Source: Vicia villosa
Lineage: Eukaryota > Streptophyta > Magnoliopsida > Fabales > Fabaceae
Length of the DNA: 64,000 nt
Assembly (NCBI RefSeq): GCF_029867415.1
Contig: NC_081181.1
Coordinates: 74,000,144 to 74,064,143, forward strand
Direction: 5' to 3'
Shown here piece after piece: positions 58,476-64,000 of the stretch; position 1 is the first letter of the stretch, and every line of letters starts with the position of its first letter. The notes below the pieces were generated by a model that was not told where the DNA came from, made no database searches, and worked only from the letters and a program-made list of their open reading frames with translations. Made by a program: the position numbers and the translations under genes.

Positions 58476-60645
58476 TGTAACACCCCATATTTTCTAAATT
58501 TAATTTAATTGGAAATTAAATTATTATTTGGAATTATTCAGTATTTTGTGGAATTATTTGGAAAGAAATATGAGATGGGCTATTGGGCCAAGTGTGGTGT
58601 TAGTAAAGAGGGGGGTGCTATGTTGGTAAAGCCCTTTACTAATTAAAATGTTATTTTCATAAAACATTTTGGAAATTGGGGAAAAGAAAGAAGAAAGAAC
58701 GTGAAAGAGCAGAGGAGATGAGGGATTGGAACACGAAGAACGTGAAAGAGGAGCAATGGAGGAAAAGAACCAATCAAGAATCTTTGGCTGAGGTAAGGGG
58801 GGACTCTCTGGTTATCATCTATTATCGTGTTCTTAGATAATAATATTGATTAGGGATGTTGTTGAGTCAATTGGATCATATGTTAGGTTTAGGGAGGTTA
58901 TGAATTGATGAAAATTGTATGGATTATTGATTGATTATGTGTTGTTTTGATGTGTGATGATGAATAATGATGCAATTGATGATTAACTGCCTGTATATGA
59001 CGTTTAGAGTCAATTTTGGACTCAGATTGAGTCAGATCGCAGGATCTGACGCAGACCCGATAGTCTGCGAAATCGCCAGTTCGCGCCGCGTCCCCGTGTT
59101 GGCGCCGCGAAGGCGTAACTTTTTCTCGTTCCGCGCCGCGTGCATAGGTTGGCGCCGCGAACGTGTTTTTGTGGTTCAGGTCGCGCCGCGAACTTGGGTT
59201 GCGCCGCGTGCTGTAGCGTTAGTTGTTTTCTTGGAAAAGTTAATTGATGTGTAACTTTCGAACCGTAGGTCCGTTTTTAGTGCCGTTTCGAGCACGATGA
59301 ATCTTATGAGATAGCCTACGTGTTTAAATGATGAAATGAGGTGTGAATCCAATTATTTTTAAATATGATTTTATTTCTTAACGAATGATGTATTGTACAT
59401 ATATGTGATGAGATGTGTTAAATACATGCTATGTTGAAATATTAATCATGTGACGATTTGTTGATTGGATGATGTATTGTTGACATATATGATGAAATGT
59501 GACAATATGAGATGTTGTTTTGAAAGCATTATGATGTGATGATTTGTAGAGAATTGTATGATGTTGATTGATTTGTTTTGGAATGATGTGGGTACATGTG
59601 TGTTCTTCTTATTGATGATGATGATTGATGTGGACACATGTATGTTCTTTGATGATGATGATGATGATGTTAATGATGATTATGAGGATTGATTGTATTG
59701 AATGATGCTAATGTATATAAACATACTTTGATGATGATGATGATGTTAATGATGATGATGAAATGAGTATTTGATGATGTTACTCATTAGACTTGACGAT
59801 GGTATAAGTATGTTGTATATGTTGCATTCATTCATGTGCATTGTTGATACTGTATCCATGAGGGATGTGTTGGATCAGTGAAGGGCATGATTCCCATTGT
59901 GTGGAATCTGTGCTGGCAGGGCCGTATCTGGATGATGTTGGATCGGTCATGGGTTATTCCCATTTGATGATGTTGGTACCACATGCATAGTGTCAGTTCA
60001 TACATATGCATACTTTTATAACATGATTGGAAGTATTCCAGTGTTATAAATATTGATGATGTGTTGATTGTGTGTTTTGTTGGATTAATGTTGAGTATGA
60101 TTGTCTGTGTGAAAGATGTGTTCTGTTGATGTTTGTGTAAATGACGGATGTTCCTGATAATCTGAATATGATGAATTGGGTGAATAATATAACTATGATG
60201 TGTTGTTATTTAAGATGCTATAACATTTGTTAACTGTGATGAGACTCACCCTTACTTTGATGATTTCAGATTGACGAGTAGCGGCTTTTGGCTCGGTGAG
60301 GATTAGCTCATGAGTCAGTTTGTTTAGTGTAGCGTCAGGTGTCATGCTCTGATATTGTAACACTGGGGGAACGTTAGATTAGAGTTTATGATGATACTCT
60401 ATCGTGTTGTTGTTATTGTATTAGATTATGTGGGATATTGCATAGATGATGTTATGCTTATCCGTATGATGAATTTTCCGCTGTGTAAACATGAGATTTT
60501 ATGTATTATGGTGAATTGTTCCTTAGTGAAAGCATGACAATGAACATATGATGAATTTGTTTTAATTGGAATTGTGGCACCCTTGTTTTCATGTTTTACT
60601 CTGAATTATTTTATTAATTTCCGCGGGGTTATGAAGGGTGTTACA
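58476..60645 (+). repeat. 3' LTR of the non-autonomous Ty3 element
   Basis: Copy of 53089-55258, preceded by the purine tract. Its last 72 bp happen to be open in frame with the interrupted copia gag. Confidence 0.95.
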
Positions 60646-60650
60646 ATAGC

Positions 60651-61980
60651 TATGTGGGACACATTGCAAGTTGCCCACGAGGGAACGGATGATGTCAAAC
60701 TAGCTAGGATCAATACGTTAACTCAAGAGTTCGAACTCTTCCACATGGAAGATGGTGAATCCATCGAAAACATGCAGAAGAGATTCGTTCACCTGAAAAA
60801 TCGGTTAAATTCTCTTGATAGACCTGTTTCCAATGCAGTTGCTACTAACAAAATCTTAAGATGCTTGAACAGGGAATGGCAACCCAAGGTTACAGCAATA
60901 AAGGAAGCAAATGATCTAAACACCTTAGACATTACCACTCTCTTTGGTAAACTAGAGGAACATGAACAACACCTTAAATGTCTTGACATGCATGAGAAAA
61001 GGGCAAAGAAAGATAAGAACATGGAGAAAGAGGTAGAGAAGAAGTCAATAGCTCTAAAAGCTTCAAGCTCCAAGACCTCAAGACAAGAGCTAGAGGATAG
61101 TGATACAAGTGATGACGAAGACTCCGATGATGAGGAAATGGGACTGTTTGTGCGAAGATACAACAAATATCTAAAGAAAAATGGAGCAAAACATTCTGAC
61201 AAAGGCTTGATCAACTATAGAAAGCAATCAAACAAGTTCAAACAAGATGACGACAACAAAGGAAAAATCAAAGGCCCTTGCTTTAATTGTGGGAAAGCCG
61301 GTCACTACAAACCGGATTGTCCATACCTTAAGAAGGAAAAAGAGAAGAACCAAAGCAAAGGTCATAACAAATCTAAGAGAGCCTACATAGCATGGGAAAG
61401 TGATTCATCTAGTGAAAGCTCATCAAGCGATGAAGAAAAATCAGCAAACCTATGTTTTATGGCTCATCAACACAAGAAAAAGAAAGCTGTAAGTCATCTT
61501 AAACCTGAACTCGTAGATAAGGTATCTCATTCTCAACTAAAACCTGCTTTTGAAGAATTACATAGAGATGCAATTAAAGCTTTCAAACTTTTGGCCTCAA
61601 ATAAGAAAATCTTTTCATATCTTGAATCAAAAGTTGAGAAAACCGAAAAGGATATGGAAGCTTTAAAACAATCTATGCTAGACATTCAAAAGGATAAAGT
61701 TGAAATAGATCCTACATCATGGTTTGGTTGTGAGACATGTCACATTTGGCAAAAAGAAGTAAGAGATCTAAAAGCCAAGTTAGACAAGGCTCTACAACCA
61801 AAAGTGACTTTTGCGGTTGATCCAAATAAGTTCAAAAGATCGTATACTCCTTTATATAGTAAATACACTTTTGTACCAAAAGTATCAACTAGCAAAACAG
61901 CATATTCTCATCATATTACCTGTCATTATTGTTGCAAAAAGGGACAAACCATTGAAAAATGCAAATTTAGGAGAATTTAA
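60651..61980 (+). pseudogene. Copia gag, C-terminal part
   Basis: The frame continues Gag (WDTLQVAHEG, LTQEFELFHMEDGESI, LTRPVSN-like segment) into an acidic Ser/Asp-rich linker. A CCHC zinc knuckle follows at about 61279-61320 (CFNCGKAGHYKPDC). A second knuckle near the end (CHYCCKKGQTIEKC, about 61921-61962) has Gln in place of the usual His. A Lys/Glu-rich helical stretch lies between. The frame ends at TAA 61978-61980. A longer ORF starting at 60574 uses LTR sequence for its first 25 codons and is not the native start. Confidence 0.9.
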
Positions 61981-62480
61981 GTTCCTAAAGGAGTATTTCA
62001 ATGGGTGCCTAAGTGCAACAACTTCTGTACTCACCACCTAGGACCCAATGAAGATTGGGGACCTTCCATTCTAAATTAATTTTGCAGGAAAAGTGTCTTG
62101 ACATCGCCGAAAGGTGGTGGTTCCTTGATAGCTGATGCTCAAGACACATAAAGGGAGACATATCACTTTTGGTATGTCATCTATGAAGAACTATTCTTGG
62201 CAAAGGAAATATAGGTGACCTGGCCACCACTAATGTATAAGATACATCACAAATACAAGTTAATCCGAAAAACACAAAGGACGCATTACTTGATGTGCAA
62301 TTGGAAAATTGCATTGCAAGGAAATTTAAACCTATTCTAAGCAGAATAATGTTTGGGACCCTGTCCCGCATCCGGGAGAACATCAAGTAATCGATACTAG
62401 ATGAGTTTTTCGCAAAATCAACCAATCAAGTCATGAAACATTCTATCAAGACAATTCATCATCAAATCTAGGAGTATGGC
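61981..62480 (+). pseudogene. Copia protease stub and decayed pol
   Basis: After gag, similarity continues as the gag-pol linker (VFQWVPKCN, GPNEDWGPS) and the start of protease: DIAERWWFLDS-stop-CSRHIKGDISLF. The TGA at 62133-62135 replaces the residue of the DSG(A)CSRH active-site motif. Beyond about 62180 nothing clear remains, and RT, RNase H and integrase are absent, so most of pol has been deleted. Confidence 0.65.
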
Positions 62481-62767
62481 ACACTGACAAGAGGATTCCA
62501 CACAATGATGACAAAACACCTACACATTGAGAAAGCGGTAACATGTTTATTGTTCACTTCCAAAAATTTTATTGATACTATAATATGATATCAATTAACA
62601 TGCTTATAGTGACTTCATATATGTTTATCTATATATCTCAATTTCATATATGTGTCTATCATCTCCATTCATAACATATCATGTTTTGGGCATACAAGCA
62701 AGTAGCTAAGCATAAATGCATCATATAGTAACATCCCTAAGGCATTTCAAACATTTGAAGCAACTTA
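62481..62767. other. AT-rich spacer
   Basis: No gene or element end is recognised between the pol stub and the second GGTCGACC array. Confidence 0.4.
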
Positions 62768-62970
62768 GGTTGACCTACCTTGCATCTGAGTCGACCTACA
62801 GAAGAAAACTTTCAGCAGAAACCAAAAATGCTCAGTTACGTCGACCTACCCATATTTTAGGTCGACCTAAATTGATCATTTTTCTCACTGCTTCTGTCAG
62901 GTCGACCCAGCCTTCATTTAGGTCGACCTACTGCTGTAAAAATTCCCAAAATTGGGTCTGTTGGTCGACC
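62768..62970. repeat. Second phased GGTCGACC array
   Basis: Word starts are 62768 (GGTTGACC), 62789 (AGTCGACC), 62839 (CGTCGACC), 62860, 62900, 62921 and 62963; the last four are perfect. Intervals are 21, 50, 21, 40, 21 and 42, the same phase pattern as at 51355-51661 although the spacer sequences differ. Confidence 0.9.
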
Positions 62971-63107
62971 CGACCCATCCCCATTCATTCATAATCATTC
63001 CTCTTTTCTTTCCCACTCATTCTCACATCATTGTGTACGGCTAACCCTAATTCCTCAAACTCAAAGGTTGTCAAAAATCATCCCTCTCACACAAATCATC
63101 ATCAAGA

Positions 63108-64000
63108 ATGCCTCCAAAATCAAGAAAGGGAAAGGAAATCGCATCTGGATCATCCTCTCAACCGGTAAGTGGTGTAGCCCTTGTTCATCCTGATTGCAAA
63201 GAAAATTTTGAAAAATGGCAAATGAAGAGGAAGGTAGTCAAGCAATATATCTATAATCAACATGTTGCTAAGCACATGCACATTCCTGATGTTGTCAGTC
63301 TTGTTCAGCATCAAAATGTTCACCCCCTTTTGGAGTGTGCCACACCGTATTGTGAAAACACTGTTAGGGCTTTCTATGCAGGGTTCACAAGAGAGGAAGG
63401 TTGTAATTTTAGGTTTAAGATGGGGTCGAGATCCCATATTGTTGACAAACGAGCCTGGATAAGTATCTTTGGTCTTACACTCTTGGGAGATGAAGTTCGT
63501 ATAGAAGACGGTGACTTTTCGGCCAACTATGATCATGTCGCCTACATGAAATATATTCTCAAAGACCCTGCCGTCTTTGACAAGCAAAATGAATCCATCA
63601 CAGCCGGTCACCTAAAAAGAGATCCTAGGCTCCTCAACTGGATTATCTCAAGAGTCATTCGACCACGAGCAGGCGGATTCTCAAGAATTGAACGAAATGA
63701 GGTTGTGTTAATGTACCTGATTCAAAATAGGACACGTGTGCACTGGCCACACTTTCTAACTGCCAAGTTTGAAGAGGTAAAGCAGAAGACTACTGCTCTA
63801 TGCTATGGCTCAATCATTCAAACAATCGTGAACCATTTCGGCATGAAACTCGATGGATTGTCCTACATTCACATGAAACAGAATCAAGACTTCTCCCAAA
63901 CAACCTTAACCCTCATGGGATACCATTGGGATCCAAATAAGAAAACCTACTATCTCATTCAAAAGGGAACCGGAAAGATCATCTACAACTATGATGATCC
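63108..64000 (+). CDS. Env-like / plant transposon-domain ORF, partial
   Basis: An uninterrupted frame starts at ATG 63108-63110 (MPPKSRKGKEI) and runs at least 297 codons off the window end. It starts with a basic, Ser-rich tail. The body includes YAGFTREEGCNFRFK, a WISIFGL block and RLLNWIISRVIRPRAGGFSRIERNEV followed by VLMYLIQNRTRVHWPHFL. This pattern matches legume retrotransposon env-like proteins ('putative plant transposon protein' domain), usually encoded after pol in Sireviruses. No signal peptide is seen at its start. It lies about 140 bp after the second GGTCGACC array. Its role is unknown; its intactness beside a destroyed pol is notable. Confidence 0.75.
   Translation, partial: MPPKSRKGKEIASGSSSQPVSGVALVHPDCKENFEKWQMKRKVVKQYIYNQHVAKHMHIPDVVSLVQHQNVHPLLECATPYCENTVRAFYAGFTREEGCNFRFKMGSRSHIVDKRAWISIFGLTLLGDEVRIEDGDFSANYDHVAYMKYILKDPAVFDKQNESITAGHLKRDPRLLNWIISRVIRPRAGGFSRIERNEVVLMYLIQNRTRVHWPHFLTAKFEEVKQKTTALCYGSIIQTIVNHFGMKLDGLSYIHMKQNQDFSQTTLTLMGYHWDPNKKTYYLIQKGTGKIIYNYDD

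Larger units (their letters stand above)
53089..60645 (+). mobile_element. Non-autonomous Tekay-related LTR retrotransposon
   Basis: LTRs of 2170 bp at 53089-55258 and 58476-60645 (offset 5387) showed no difference in the stretches I compared, so insertion is recent. The ends are TGTAACACCCC...GGGTGTTACA, the primer-binding site TGGTATCAGAGC (55263-55274) and purine tract TTTTAGTGGGGGAGAGT (58459-58475). The 3.2-kb interior has no usable gag or pol, only a mutated relic of the chromovirus pol. It must therefore use enzymes of relatives such as the family at 36520-44794, with which its LTR shares patches (for example 'ccacatgcatagtgtcagtt'). Confidence 0.9.

Noticed and set aside
60574..61980. 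468-codon ORF as a host gene starting in the LTR
   Set aside because: Residues after about 25 are copia Gag and the start lies in an inserted LTR; the native gag start is at 52778.

Overview
This window is plant nuclear DNA, most likely from a legume with a large, repeat-rich genome (the Fabeae/Trifolieae side is an inference). The evidence is AT-rich intergenic sequence, Ty1-copia Sireviruses with env-like ORFs, Ty3 Tekay-type chromoviruses, an Athila-like LTR element, Cassandra TRIM copies with a 5S-rRNA-like LTR, hAT MITEs, a tRNA-derived SINE and a Helitron end. I see no complete host gene. Almost everything is transposable elements nested in one another, plus a cluster of truncated host-gene exons.

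Layout. 0.35-2.4 kb: a foldback (long inverted repeat) element with a hAT-type MITE in its right arm. 2.5-2.9 kb: a Cassandra solo LTR with GAAAG target duplications. 3.4 kb: a SINE. 6.6-8.8 kb: same-strand fragments of a MATE transporter, an LDL1-type histone demethylase, an F-box/kelch protein and a GH9 endoglucanase. A Helitron-type 3' end (hairpin plus CTAG) lies downstream at 12.54 kb, so these may be captured fragments. 13.1-24.2 kb: a decayed Ty1-copia element carrying a Sirevirus solo LTR (13718-15981), an Athila-like non-autonomous element (18271-23423, itself carrying a Cassandra copy) and a hAT MITE (23633-24015). 24.8-29.3 kb: unassigned, degenerate.

29.3-48.9 kb: a minus-strand Sirevirus with its LTRs, PBS, several polypurine tracts and a broken env-like gene, but no gag or pol. 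It contains a solo LTR at 34128-35213 and, at 35974-46581, a Ty3 solo LTR split by a Tekay-type chromovirus (36520-44794) with a 1034-codon gag-pol ORF on the minus strand. Each of these nested layers has a recognisable 5-bp target duplication. At 48880 the Sirevirus LTR is cut by an Ogre/Tat-like LTR. From about 51.2 kb a plus-strand copia/Sirevirus follows. Its gag is split in frame by a young non-autonomous Tekay-type element (53089-60645, LTRs indistinguishable by eye). An open env-like reading frame starts at 63108 and runs off the window.

The most interesting signal is in the LTRs. Several unrelated families carry an array of a private CpG-centred word: GGTCGACC in the copia LTR, TACGCGTA in the Tekay LTR, GCGCCGCG in the non-autonomous Tekay derivative and, more weakly, GCTCGGCG in the Athila-like LTR. 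Spacing is regular: pairs 18-22 bp apart, or 11-bp multiples, separated by about 31-51 bp. This looks like a shared, helically phased cis-element architecture that has arisen with different words in different families.
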